From positions 1,116,001 to 1,180,000 of the forward strand of contig CAWUHX010000005.1 in assembly GCA_963922205.1 (NCBI GenBank): a stretch of DNA of 64,000 bases, read 5' to 3'. Positions 10,640 to 20,612 of this stretch are shown piece after piece. The DNA comes from Romanomermis culicivorax. Taxonomy: Eukaryota > Nematoda > Enoplea > Mermithida > Mermithidae. A model generated the notes under the pieces. The model saw only the letters and a program-made list of their open reading frames with translations, searched no databases and had not been told where the DNA came from. Made by a program: the position numbers and the translations under genes. Position 1 is the first letter of the stretch. Each line of letters begins with the position of its first letter.

Positions 10640-11590
10640 TTATTTTACATTTGTTACATTTTTAAGTAAAATCTAATGGTTTCACAAAACTTTTGTACCA
10701 TTTTTGAGAGTAAAACAGTTAGATCATTAGATCTAGTAGATTTAATATGATTCCTAAAATCTAATGACTTCACTTGATTTATCGCAAAGAAATTTCGTTT
10801 GGGACACTTTCAACATGTTCTTGACACATTTTTCGATGATTCCAAATGCATAACCATTGTTTTCTGGGTTTACTGCCTCATGACAAATTTCTAGGAGAAA
10901 TCATCTTGAAAGCTGCATTGCAGAACAGTGAAAAATGTACCTTGAAAACAAAGCTCAAACATTGGGAATCTTTGAAAAACCTGTCCCAACACAGCTTTTT
11001 TTTGTGGAAAATTGAGTAAAACTGATCGTTAGATCCTATGCTAGGGGGACCTTTAAAATTTAATGGTTTTACTTGTTATGGAAAATGTAAGCAATGGACT
11101 TGTTTAGAATAAGTAGAACAAACCAAACACTCAACAACACATAAAACTATCAAAATCAATGATTGTAGACTAGATAATTAACAACTGACATACTTGACCA
11201 TATCAAATTTCCAGATGTACCAGACAGTATGGTGTTAGGTAAAACCATTAGATTATAGGACCCTCAGGCGTTTTGAAATTTTTTAAAGAATGCAGGACAA
11301 ACTGGTCAAATGAGAGACTATTGTCAACAGCTGATGCACTGGTCAAAGGGTATGGATTTTATTTTCAAATTTATTGTTGGATCCTACTCTCAGAATTTTA
11401 ATTTTTATTGTGACTCTTGAAATCTAAAAATCTTACAGTTTTGATCAGTTTTTCACATGAAAATTTTATTTGGGATGCAATTTTTACATTTTTCCAGACA
11501 TGTAGAAAACATGCTGGAAGCTTCAACCAGTAAAATTCCTCTTGCACATAGAAGTACACTCAAAACTGCAATCACACATACCCAATAAAC
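10640..11590. repeat. Second copy of the repeat block, with minisatellite remnant
   Basis: A diverged direct copy of 6.4-7.6 kb. It shares 'gagtaaaacagttagatc' motifs, the 'gggacac' stretch near 10801, and the 'tgattgtagactagataatt' stretch near 11160, matching 7557-7575. It ends with about 1.5 units of the 46-bp minisatellite (11508-11585). In copy 1 the minisatellite lies on the left of the block; here it lies on the right. Confidence 0.55.
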
Positions 11591-12136
11591 AACAATCATG
11601 GGTATCACTCCTCCACATAACATAAATCCTCCAAATGCTTAGGTAAACCCTCTTTTCATAAATAACATAAACACATGGGAAAAATACATTTTTATCACAC
11701 TACTATTTTCCACAGTTCAACATTTGAATAGAACTGGCACCTTAACTTCCCAGAAACCATATTTCCTCTTTTAGTGGAGTTACAATTAAAGGGGGAACAT
11801 TGGTCCAGTGCCAGTACCAATAGGAAGAAAGATTTGGAAGCCTAGGATCTATCATCAACATAGACCCAAATTGAGTATAAAAACTGTCATTTTAGAGTTT
11901 TTCATATCAATCACATTTTCCTCCTCATCTCTAGGGGTGCCTAATGCTTCGAACATCTGCATACAAGCCTGGGATTTTTGTCAAAGTTATATTCTTTTTT
12001 GTTCTGATGGTACTCTAACTGTGCTACTTGTTATTTTGATCTCTCAGAAACAATATGGTCAATGATTTATGATACAAGTTTGCTGCCGTAAAGCAACAGG
12101 AATCAACTCACTGCAAGGCTCAACAACTTTCTCTAA
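11591..12136. other. No supported gene
   Basis: AT-rich sequence leading to the Helitron fragment. A plus-strand ORF at 11808-12065 shows no recognisable domain. Some of the sequence just before 12137 ('caatatggtcaatgattta') may be decayed Helitron N-terminal coding, but I cannot follow a frame. Confidence 0.3.
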
Positions 12137-12538
12137 ATGAAAATTTGTTTTATCTTTCCTTATGCATTTCAGGGAGAAATTGTCATCAGACTACAATTGG
12201 CTTTGGTCGGAGCGAATGCTGGCCAAAATGTTTGTCGTAACAACGTGCAACGAAATTGGAAGCCTGATGTTCAAAGGACATCAAATTTGCGAACATTGTT
12301 GCCAGAAGCTTTCATTGATGGAATCAAAAAGGGTATACTAGAAAATGAAACTTTGGGCAAGATGCATCTAGCACCCCCTGTCTGGACAGGATCACGTGCG
12401 TACATGCAACAACAGTATCCTGATGTGAAAGCCCTTGCCCGAGAACTAGGCCCCTCAAAATGGCTCTTGACATTTACTGGAAACCCCAATTGGTTCGAAA
12501 ATGTGGACAACTTGGTGCTTTCAAAGTTCAATATATGA
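12137..12538 (+). pseudogene. Helitron replication-initiator (Helitron_like_N) fragment
   Basis: A 133-codon stretch with the pattern of the Helitron-like N domain of RepHel proteins. After a variable region it has VWTGSRAYMQQQYPDVKALA and then KWLLTFTGNPNWFENV, corresponding to the family blocks 'fxGsprYMxqxyqDamai' and 'fiTfTxNPxWpEi'. Family members run past 1,000 residues with a Rep HUH nuclease and a Pif1-like helicase; neither is present here. It is thus a truncated internal piece. RepHel drives rolling-circle transposition, and such elements often carry captured gene pieces, relevant to the exonuclease-like gene just downstream. Confidence 0.75.
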
Positions 12539-12698
12539 CAGCCATTGAAGATTGAATCTGAACTTTACACCCAATCTGAACTTTACATTTTTCACCATGT
12601 GCATGAAAATTTAAATTCATGGTTAACAACTCTCCACTTTACACCTTCGTCTTTTTAGCAAAATTCTTCGCTCTTATATTTCTCATTTTGATAAATAG

Positions 12699-13087
12699 AA
12701 AGCACAGTGAACAGTCGAATCGAATCAATTGCTCGACATCGACAAATCGAGTTTGATAAAAAAAAAAAGATGACTAGCCAGTCCGAAGCGACAACGTCGC
12801 AGAGTTCAGTGATATCAACATCATTGATCAATCCGCCGCCAATTTTAAAAAAATATTTCAATGATCAAGATAGATGCGTATCATATCAAAAGAAACAATA
12901 TTGCCAGGACAATATATTCTTTTTTGCGGATGGTAAGTTCTGCACTGCGAAGTAGACTAAAGTCTTTTAAAAATAGAAACTCTGGATCGATCCATTGATA
13001 TAAAATTTGGGTCGCGGTCACTTCGCCAGAAGATTTGCACGCTGCGATTTGAAAATAGTGATGTTTCCACGCCAAACTATATCTAAT
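12699..13087 (+). pseudogene. Upstream exons of the exonuclease-like gene
   Basis: An open exon at 12699-12932 starts after an AG (GATAAATAG) and ends at a consensus donor (GATG/GTAAGT). A likely second exon begins at 12978 after TTTTAAAAATAG and runs in the matching phase to about 13087, where a TAA stops it or a donor was lost. The first exon encodes a basic segment followed by a Ser/Thr-rich linker (MTSQSEATTSQSSVISTS) and YFNDQDR. I recognise no domain in these exons. They share the raised GC and CpG content of the exonuclease-like exon that follows and are probably its 5' part. Confidence 0.45.
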
Positions 13088-13121
13088 AGAAATTAATCGA
13101 AAATTTTATGATATTTTTTAG

Positions 13122-13975
13122 AATATAACATCAAACGCATGATAAGAATCACAGAGTTTGAGTGATGGTTCGAAACAGTTTATGCCAGGCCCCTCAATGT
13201 CCTGCGGGATCCGCGATACCTCGAAAGTAGGGAATTGAAAAGCGCATTGTCAGCGCATTCAAAACCAAATTTTGGAGGCCATGTATTGGTTGGTTTTGAA
13301 GTCGAAAAGATTTCGACGAATCAATTGTACATTCACAAAAAGACGAAAATGAACATAGTGAACCAAAACCCGACTCACATTGCTCAGTTCGTCCAGTTGG
13401 GCTTCCCAACTGGATACACTTTAATGTTTGAGGCCCTAGTGGCTACTCCGGAAGATTGGACGGCGTTTTACGAATTCGTATTGGCTCCCAAAGCCATCGT
13501 TATTAGTTTTGACCAGGCAGACAACTGGAAATGTCTGAAGGACATGCACGGACGCAAATACTATTCCTCCAACGCCCGCAAAAGGCACTCTACAGTGCCC
13601 ACCCCTAGTATTCTGGTAGATGTCCAGATCATACTAGAGAACGTTGAACGCTCGCCTGAAAAATGGGAAAGGGCACGTCTAATCGGTCTTTGTCCCGAAA
13701 ACAAAAAGCTAAAAGGGATAGTTGCCGACGCATTTGCGTTGGACCTAGAGCATTTCACGCTATACTCCCCCCAAGCAAACGACTGAATCGCCCAAGCTGG
13801 CAAATCCAACGAGCAGGTCCTAACCTACTCGATATTGGACGTGTATTACCCAATTTTGATGTTTCTCATGTACGGGCGCTACGGTTTCATTGATAGCGTA
13901 TACAATAACATGCAAATTTTTCCTCACCATTTTCTACCGCCTGAATATATACATATTGCGATGCAAAACCTTTAA
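13122..13975 (+). pseudogene. DEDDy 3'-5' exonuclease-like protein (EXD/mut-7/WRN-exo type), two nonsense codons
   Basis: After a 3' splice site (ATATTTTTTAG), one frame runs to TAA at 13973-13975, interrupted only by TGA at 13163-13165 and 13784-13786. The order of motifs fits a DnaQ-like 3'-5' exonuclease. HVLVGFEVEKI corresponds to motif I (Asp replaced by Glu, second acid kept). HIAQFVQLGFPTGYTLMFEA corresponds to the following beta strands. ISFDQADNWKCLKDM corresponds to motif II. After the second [14 protein letters not shown] gives motif III with the Y-x3-D signature. Such enzymes trim DNA or RNA 3' ends. The GC-richer composition stands out from the neighbours and suggests captured or recently arrived sequence. 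The identification rests on motif pattern only. Confidence 0.6.
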
Positions 13976-14371
13976 GATAATTCGAACATCGACCGTGAAG
14001 GTGACGAAAAAGCTGCATTCGAATGATCAATATATCCACTATTCAGTGAAAGTTTGTGGAATGACGCTAACAAAGACCACCTGTAAACGAGTAAATTTCA
14101 AAAGTTTGAAAACAATGGTCTTTGATTTTGTAAAGAAAAAATTACAAAATGACATTAATATTCTATCGCACTGAATCGGATGAACATGAGAAGGCCATTA
14201 AGTGGTCACTGAAACTATGACAAAAAAGTTTTGAGTTGTATATGATAAGCGAATTGTATTAGAAGACTTTTATACTGTGCCTTATGGTTGGAAATTTTGA
14301 AGTTTCATGTTGTTTTTTCTATAAATATAATGTGGATATGTGTTTGTCATCATTTTAATATATGAAAGGGA
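13976..14371. other. No supported gene
   Basis: Sequence between the exonuclease-like gene and the Polinton-like ATPase. A plus-strand ORF at 13890-14174 has no recognisable domain. A TATA-like 'ctataaatataatg' lies at about 14321, roughly 50 bases before the ATPase start, and could be its promoter. Confidence 0.3.
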
Positions 14372-14374
14372 GTG

Positions 14375-14996
14375 ATGAATATGGAATTTGCCTGGAAACA
14401 TCCTTTTAATTGCATTGTATCAGCCCTAACCAAATCTGGAAAGACAGCATTGGTTAAAAAAATGGTTGAATATTCTCAAGAAATGATTGATCCTGCTCCT
14501 GCCGGCATCTCATGGTCTTATACAGAATGGCAAAGTGCATATGACGATTTGCAGTCCAAATTAGGGAACATTTGTTTTAAAGAGGGACTGCCTTCTATTG
14601 ATGAGTTAAAAGGGTTTAAAACATCATCAAAACTGTTGATTTTGGATGATATGATGCCAGAAATGAAAAATGATAAGCATTTGAATGAGTTTTTTACATG
14701 TGACTCATATAACTAGAATTTATCTGTTATCCACATAGTGCAGAATGCCTTTTTTGATGGAATGCGCACCAGTCGAATAAATGCCCAATATATAATCCTA
14801 ATGAAAAATCCTGCTGATATGTTGCAAGTGCAAACATCAGGTAGACAGATGTTCCCAGCATCCAAACATTTCATAGAAGCCTTTGATGATGCAATGGATA
14901 TTTACTTATTGATTTGACTCAAAGCACTATACACTTACGCTGAGAACAAAAATATTTCCTAATGACCAAGGAATGATTATATATACACCAAATTAA
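14375..14996 (+). pseudogene. Polinton/adintovirus-type packaging ATPase (A32/FtsK-HerA-like), remnant 1
   Basis: The ATG at 14375 (or 14381) starts a protein with FAWKHPFNCIVSALTKSGKT, where the last part is a Walker A motif, and LLILDDMMPEM as Walker B. An in-frame TAG at 14714-14716 interrupts it. The same frame then continues with HIVQNAFFDGMRTSRINAQ and QTSGRQMFPASKHF, and after two small frameshifts (about 14912 and 14935) it ends with RTKIFPNDQGMIIYTPN and a stop near 14996. The total of about 205 residues matches the compact viral DNA-packaging ATPases of Polintons. These pump element DNA into capsids. It is disabled here. A second copy lies at 31163-31551. Confidence 0.85.
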
Positions 14997-14999
14997 GTA

Positions 15000-15850
15000 T
15001 CATGCATTATGCCTTATTATCCGTTATAATTGCTGCTACTGCTGAGGAAGGTTCATGATGGATTTAATTAATTTTTCAAAAAATTATACTAATGCTAATG
15101 CACAATTAAGAACATGACTGTGCTCATTACCCTGATTCATGATGTATGGTAACTATCAAAAAGTTGCCTCATTTTTGTGTTTCATTCTTTTCATTTGTGG
15201 GCTATTCTATTCCTTGTTAAACCTCTCCTTACCAAATCTATCAGGGAGTAACCAAAACCAATCAAATACATTTCAAACATTAGACAACATCCAATGAGAA
15301 TTGCTTTCGATAGCACCGCCTCTCATGAGTCTGGATGAACAATTTATCTGTGACTTTGTTATTCTTTTAAATCTTAAAAAGCTGTGCAGTGCTCAATTCG
15401 ATCTAAAATGTGGGCTGCTTTTGAGACTTTAAAGTTGAAGCTGCATCAACATGCCCATGGTATGTAAGGTGGTGTTTCATATTACTGATTTTCTTATCAG
15501 TACTTTTCTAGGTAAAGTCATCACCAAAAAGCATAAGATGATGCTTACTGATATTTTATGGTCCCGCTTTTCGGAGGTATCAAAAGAAGCACTGAAGGAA
15601 ATGGCCCAATGAAGAACATGGTTATACTGGGCGCACAAAGATTTCAGCCTTCTGGTTTTTTGGGGGGCAGTTTATTCGAGCAATCAGCGCTGAGTGACTG
15701 GACCCTATATTTATAGAAGCAATGTATACTAGTCTGTCTAAGGACAACCAAATCTTGTTCTCGTACATGAACAATAGTCGCTCATTTGTGAGGAATACAT
15801 ATTTCATCCACATGTTGCACAATGAACTGGGTGACTTTTTTGTATAAAAT
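15000..15850 (+). pseudogene. Decayed Polinton-like region, possible small structural protein
   Basis: No long ORF survives. Between about 15560 and 15710 one frame reads GPMKNMVILGAQRF and PSGFLGGSLFEQ, resembling the G-x-QRGGG-F-LGSLF pattern of small basic virion proteins in Polinton-type elements. Another frame at 15713-15846 is open to a TAA but matches nothing I know. The position, between the ATPase and the glycoprotein-like ORF, is where virion genes are expected. The assignment is tentative. Confidence 0.3.
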
Positions 15851-15904
15851 GTATTGCTGTATTACTTTCTCTCATTTGTATAATTTTGGTTGGTGGCCTG
15901 AGCA

Positions 15905-16205
15905 ATGCTTCAGAAATTAGAAATTTTACCAAGTTTACTTGTGATACTGCATATGTTTGTCAATTTTACCCATAGTACACCCTATGGTGGCATTGTCCTT
16001 GTGAAATCTCACAATATCTTGAACAAGACAACTATATACAATCTTACAGTAACAACACAACTTCAACTACATAAATTTCTCTCCCATGCACTTTACTGTC
16101 CTACGGTAGGTGTAATAAGACAAGAGCTACAAGATTGTCCATTGAAAGTTCCACACAGTCCATATGTTTATGCCTGTTGTTCAGTAGACCATGGGTTCCT
16201 GGGGT
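15905..16205 (+). pseudogene. Secreted glycoprotein-like ORF, 5' part (split by hAT)
   Basis: The ORF opens with a likely signal peptide (LPSLLVILHMFVNFTHS) and carries three N-glycosylation sequons (NFT, NKT, NLT) and several cysteines within about 100 residues. It is cut at 16205 by the hAT element. The reading frame resumes in phase at 18659 if the hAT and one copy of the target duplication are discounted. I do not recognise the family. Position inside a Polinton-like remnant and the secretory features allow a viral surface or cargo protein, but nothing shows a fusion function. An overlapping +1 frame upstream (15850-15960) also reads like a hydrophobic leader plus cysteines, so the true start is uncertain. 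Confidence 0.45.
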
Positions 16206-18650
16206 CAGTGTTTTTTTTAGCGTCACTCCCGTTAGCGCTGGTGCTAATGGAACATTTAGTTCACTAGCGCAGAACAATTTTCGTTAGTGCACACTGCACA
16301 GAAATAAATTTTTCACGCGCGTTGATTTTCGATTAAAACACATAGTATAGTCAATCCGTAGAATATGTAATATGTCGTACAGACAGGTTATCAAAAATCA
16401 TCACATTCCATTTTGGGCATTGTGCATATTTGGCGTGTGTGCTGTGCTTTTGATTGTTATGGGCATTGGGTAGAGAAAGAATACTTTTTTTTCATCAACT
16501 AACTGATTTAATTTTGTTTGTCTTTTAAGAAAATCTTGACTTCTTATCACTGTAGAATATAATCAAATTCAAATAGCGGATTTTTAATTTTTATTAAATT
16601 TTTTAATTTTTTTGTTTTAAATACATTTTATTTTTTTTATTTTCTTGACTTGACATTTATAGATCTATATATGCATTAAATTAAAAATGTCTTCTGTCAA
16701 AGAGAAAAAATGATTTTTAATAAATTTTTAACAAATTCTTGTTTTTAATGAAGAATTACCAATTTTGATGAAAATATTTTGATTCATTTTAAAAATTTGC
16801 ATTTTCCAGGTTAGCCCTGTCAAAAAGTCGGGTAAGGCGTATGGGTTCGAATAGGAACAAAAATCAGGGTCCAAATCGACGCTAAAAAATCGGCTTTGTT
16901 GGATTAACTTTACATTTATATAAATGGCTCAGAAATCTTTGCTGTCTTTTTCGACTAAACCAGTCGAAAATGATATTATTCATCAAAACGAAGAAACACA
17001 GGAAGTGGTAAATGAAGACGTCGTCGAAAATTTTTTGGAAATCAGCGATACTGAAACCGGTGAAGTAGACGCGGAAGTGACAACCACGGACAACAAAAAA
17101 CGCAAAATTGATACACGTATTCGTCAGTATGATTTTAAGCACAACTGGCTCAAGCAGTTCAATTGGCTTCGTCTGATTGATCTCAAAAGTAAGAAACAAT
17201 ATATCAATTTTTGTTTGAATTAAACAAAGATTTTCAAATGAATACATTGCAGGTAAAAAAGTTTACTGCGCGACATGCAAAGAAGAAAAAGTCGGAGTAT
17301 TCAAATCATATTCATAAACACAGTTCATGTCTTTATGAAACCGCAATTCAGACAAAAGTTGAATCGGCCTTGTCAGTTTATGATGATATTTTGAGAGAGA
17401 ACGTTACATCTACTGGTCGCAATATGACCGCGTTGGAAACTTCTATATCCGATCAAACGAGTCCACTTCTGCATGTCATTCGCAGCTAAACGATCACGGA
17501 CGCGACACCAAAAAAAGTTTTAAATGAAAGCAAAGGTGGTTAGTATAATTATGACTCCTGTATGAGTTCATTATCAAAATTTGTGTGATTAAACAAGGTG
17601 TAACGAAATTCTCCTTACAGATTTCACGCGGAAAATAGTCAAACGAGTCAAAGAGCGATTGAGCAATGACAACGTCATCCTCAAAGCCTTTCGAATTTTT
17701 GTGCCGAATTCAGAAATAGCCGACATTTCTGGATTTGACTGTATTGAATATGGAAAAGACGAAATCAAAACGTTGGTCGAGTTTTACTCCAAAGGACCAT
17801 TCACATTTTCAGAAGATGTATACCAAGAATGGGATGACTTTAAAGTAATACATCTAACTTGAATAAAACGATACAATTTAGTTTGTAAATAATAATTTTA
17901 CAGCGTTTCACTTTGTTGCCCGCGTGCAAAAATGTCGACTGTGAAAAAAGTTGGATTCAAATAGTCGAAATTTGTGCAGAAAAAGCGAACTTGTACCCGA
18001 AATTGAGTATCCTGGCTAAAATTCTTCTTTCGTTTAACGCCCAGAATGCCATCGTAGAAAGAGCTTTCAGGTAAATTAACTTTAATATTGATGTTGCATT
18101 CTTTATTGACAAAATATGTGGACTTGATTTATGAAATTTCAGTTCAGCTCACGCAATCAAAATGAAAAACCGGGCCCGTATTAAACTTGATACATTGGAT
18201 TCCTTGGTTCGCTTGTGACTAAATTGCCCTACGTACGATTGTTCTGATTACAGCGAAGCAGTCGAAATTTGGAAGCGAGAATCGAGCCGTGGCTGTTACA
18301 ACATGGGAGAAAAGTGTTATTAACAGTTATTCTTAGTCAACCAAAAATATTTGTGATGTCCGGTAAACTTGCGATAATAAATTTTTGAATTTATAGTCGA
18401 TGGCTTTTTTTTCAGAATTTGATCCAACCATGAGTACATGTATTTGGATTAATATGATGTACTATAAGAAGTGTTTCCTTATGCTACTGAGCTGCAAATT
18501 TCTAAATGTTGATGCATTTTCGAATCACTTGAAATTTTAACTTCAACTCGAATGTTTCAGCAAAAATTTTCATTAGCGCGCCGCGCTAATGACTATCATT
18601 TTTTATTAGTGCAATAAATTTTCATTAGCGCAGCGCTAAAAAAAACACTG
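16206..18650 (+). mobile_element. hAT DNA transposon, 17-bp TIRs and 8-bp TSD
   Basis: The element is 2,445 bp. Its ends are CAGTGTTTTTTTTAGCG at 16206-16222 and the exact reverse complement at 18634-18650. The 8-bp target duplication CCTGGGGT flanks it at 16198-16205 and 18651-18658. Both subterminal regions are dense in TTAGCGC/GCGCTAA motifs, including the palindromic CATTAGCGCGCCGCGCTAATG-like stretch near 18570-18590, which are likely transposase-binding sites. The 8-bp duplication and CAGTG ends are diagnostic of hAT. It carries one multi-exon transposase gene on the plus strand, missing most of the catalytic core. Confidence 0.95.
16924..18218 (+). pseudogene. hAT transposase, internally deleted, multi-exon
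   Basis: Exon 1 (16924-17188) starts MAQKSLLSF and ends at a GTAAG donor. Exon 2 begins at 17253 and shows a zinc-finger motif VYCATCKEEKVGVF (CxxC of a TTF/BED-type finger), with a frameshift before the HIHKHSSCL histidines. Further exons at 17621-17844, 17904-18070 and 18143-18218 are joined by 60-72 nt introns with TTACAG/TTTCAG acceptors. The last two encode the hAT C-terminal dimerisation region, including YPKLSILAKILLSF and NAIVERAFSSAHAIKMKNRA, then stop TGA at 18216-18218. Family members usually exceed 600 residues; the DDE core between the finger and the C-terminus is largely absent. The protein would be inactive. Confidence 0.85.
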
Positions 18651-18658
18651 CCTGGGGT

Positions 18659-18969
18659 TATGCACATATCCTTTTCCACTAATCAAAAGTCAAATCATGA
18701 AACTATTCAATTTATTGGATACACAAATAGAGAGTTCAATACACTTTGGTGAAGCAGAGAGTGTGGATAACAAGAAAATTCTCATAATAAGCTATAAAAA
18801 CCTTCAACATGAAACATTGTTCAAAGCATTTAATAAATTCGACATAGATGAAATGAAACAACTGATTGATACTGCTTTATTATGGAATATAGACCAAGGT
18901 CAAATTACTCATGATATACATTGCCCATGTGAAATTGTGACTTCACATTTCACCGTATGCTGCTGTTAA
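18659..18969 (+). pseudogene. Secreted glycoprotein-like ORF, 3' part (after hAT)
   Basis: The frame continuing from the ORF at 15905-16205 is open from 18659 to TAA at 18967-18969. It encodes a mixed-charge region (KLFNLLDTQIESS, DIDEMKQLIDTALLW) and a cysteine-rich end (CPCEIVTSHFTVCCC). No transmembrane segment is obvious at the C-terminus. An internal ATG at 18697 could be used alone, but the uninterrupted phase across the insertion argues that this is the second half of one gene of roughly 200 residues. Unrecognised family. Confidence 0.45.
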
Positions 18970-19160
18970 GATGTACCAACTGTTTTGCTGCTCAAGCTGT
19001 ATGATAAATTTCATCTTAATTGATGGGAAGCAGAATTATTCCAGAAGGCTCTAAACAATGACAAATTCCTCATTTGAGCTATGTTTTGTTGGCTACATAA
19101 GCACAAAGTCTATGTGCAGCTTTTAGTTATATAAAATTTATAATTATTGCATGTTTTAGA

Positions 19161-19535
19161 ATGACGACATTACTCAGAAAATATTTTCATCATCTGCATG
19201 TATTAAATTCCTACAAGGGAGATCAGAGGCGTCATTTTATACAAAACAGTCCTACAGAATTCACACGCAGCATCTGTGAAATTTGTCTCAATCTCTTGAA
19301 AGGAAATTTACCATTGAAGAAGTCTCAGCATCAAAAGCTGCAAAAGTATAAACATTTAATACGATTTTTAGCCTGCAGAAAAGAAAATAATTTATCCAGG
19401 AAGAAGAAGACACTTGTACAAATTGGTGGATTTTTACCATTGGTAATACCCTCTTTGTTGAGTTTGGCTGTGGAGTTGATACCAGAAATTGTCAAAGCAT
19501 CATCATCATCATCATCAAGTATACAAGTAAAATGA
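19161..19535 (+). CDS. Small basic protein with C-terminal hydrophobic 'GGFLPLVIP' segment (Polinton-type)
   Basis: The ORF has 124 codons from ATG at 19161. The N-terminal two-thirds is basic and helical (LLRKYFHHLHVLNS, ICEICLNLLKGNLPL, KYKHLIRFLAC). Then KKKTLVQIGGFLPLVIPSLL forms a Gly-initiated hydrophobic segment. This architecture is familiar from small proteins of Polinton/adintovirus-like elements in invertebrates, thought to resemble membrane-active or core virion peptides; the role is inference. A TCA/ATC microsatellite (about 19498-19516) encodes a Ser run near the C-terminus. Its TGA overlaps the ATG of the next gene (ATGA at 19532-19535). Confidence 0.6.
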   Translation: MTTLLRKYFHHLHVLNSYKGDQRRHFIQNSPTEFTRSICEICLNLLKGNLPLKKSQHQKLQKYKHLIRFLACRKENNLSRKKKTLVQIGGFLPLVIPSLLSLAVELIPEIVKASSSSSSSIQVK

Positions 19536-20244
19536 TTCTTGAGCCTCAAGACGTTATGAATAGCAGGCTCATTCATGAAAAAACATCAGCCTCAACTGGT
19601 CTTAACAAGGAACTAGATGATTTCAAAGTAGAAATGGAACGAGTTTTGAAGGATACATCTTTATCATCGGAGGAGCAAAATAAGTTGTACCATCAATTGT
19701 TTACATGATACCTAAAGCTCTATCAGGATAGTAAGAAGTCACAAATTTTTACGGTGAATACCCCAGAAGCTAGTTCAAATAATGCAGAAAATGAATATGC
19801 TGATAAAATAGTCATTGAAGAGGGGTTAAATAGAAAAGACTGGTTTAAAAATGGTATGCTTAGTGGCTTACCCAAAACAAAGATTAGAAAAGCAGAATTA
19901 CTAGTGGTTTTTTAAAAAACAGCAATGTTTTTGATGTAAATGAGAGTGGTGAGTTGCTTATTGAGGATAAAACAGTACCAAACAGCAACTTTGTTGACTT
20001 ACTTCATGATTTTGTTCGCAACCGACCAACAGCCTTGCCTCCTGAAGGTTATCAGGAACTAGCCAGAACATTAGTCAAGTTGAACATTCCAAAGGAATAT
20101 ATTGGGAATCCTAAATGCTGGAAGTTGATTTCAGACTTGAAAAAGACACAGTGGGATAGTACAAAATCAGTTAGAAAACGTCTGAGCTACTCAGAAGAGA
20201 AGAGGAAGAATGAAGGAACAAACCGAAGATATGTAACATTCTAA
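19532..20244 (+). pseudogene. Partner protein of Polinton-type module, one nonsense and one frameshift
   Basis: The ATG at 19532 overlaps the previous stop. The frame runs through a helical region (ELDDFKVEMERVLKDTS, EQNKLYHQLFT), meets TGA near 19706, continues to TAA at 19913, and resumes in the -1 frame through a run of six T and six A (19908-19919). The tail carries LLHDFVRNRPTALPPEGYQE, LVKLNIPKEYIGNPK and a basic end, stopping at 20242-20244. I know this two-gene arrangement (GGFLP protein followed by a protein with 'LLHDxxRxR...LPPxGxQxxA...NVPxxxIGNP') from Polinton-like elements. The function is unknown. The TGA sits where an Arg (CGA) would be expected. Confidence 0.55.
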
Positions 20245-20348
20245 AGAGGAATTGTTATATAAATTATATACAAATTTAATACAACCTACTTCATTCACGA
20301 GTATGAATAAGTTGTACTAGAAAGCTAAACTGCTAAACCCCCAAATCG

Positions 20349-20561
20349 CTCGTCTACATTTTGAAGGATGCTTTGGGCGAAATTTTAGAGGGTATTTTTT
20401 ATGAACAAGAACTCCAAAAAATTAATATTTTCAATGATGTGTGCATCATGGAAAATGTAATAAAAACCAGAAAATGTGGTGGAAAAACCGAGTATTTTGT
20501 GAAGTGGAGAGGTCATCCTGCCAAATTTAACTCCTGGGTAACTGAATTAATAAAACTGTAG
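20349..20561 (+). pseudogene. Polinton integrase C-terminus with chromodomain, 5' truncated (remnant 1)
   Basis: The sequence is nearly identical to the end of the integrase at 32353-33390, beginning abruptly at 20349 ('ctacattttgaaggatgc'). It encodes GEILEGIFYEQELQKI, then a chromodomain-like segment with ENVIKTRKCGGKTEYFVKWR and W in FNSWVTEL, ending TAG at 20559-20561. The chromodomain of such integrases probably guides target choice. The upstream integrase core is missing, so 20349 is a breakpoint joining this piece to the partner gene region. Confidence 0.85.
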
Positions 20562-20570
20562 TAGCAAAGG

Positions 20571-20579
20571 GTATAAAAG
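20571..20579 (+). promoter_or_regulatory. GTATAAAAG box before zinc-ribbon-like gene
   Basis: GTATAAAAG lies 10 bp after the integrase stop and 34 bp before the ATG at 20613. The same nine bases occupy the same place in the other copy (32335-32343, minus). Confidence 0.6.
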
Positions 20580-20612
20580 CACTCACGAACCTAGAATATT
20601 TAAAAAGTCAAT

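Noticed and set aside
13561-13893. ORFs antisense to and overlapping the exonuclease-like exon (minus 13561-13809; plus 13663-13893)
   Set aside because: They are shadow frames of the GC-richer coding exon, which has clear motifs in its own frame.
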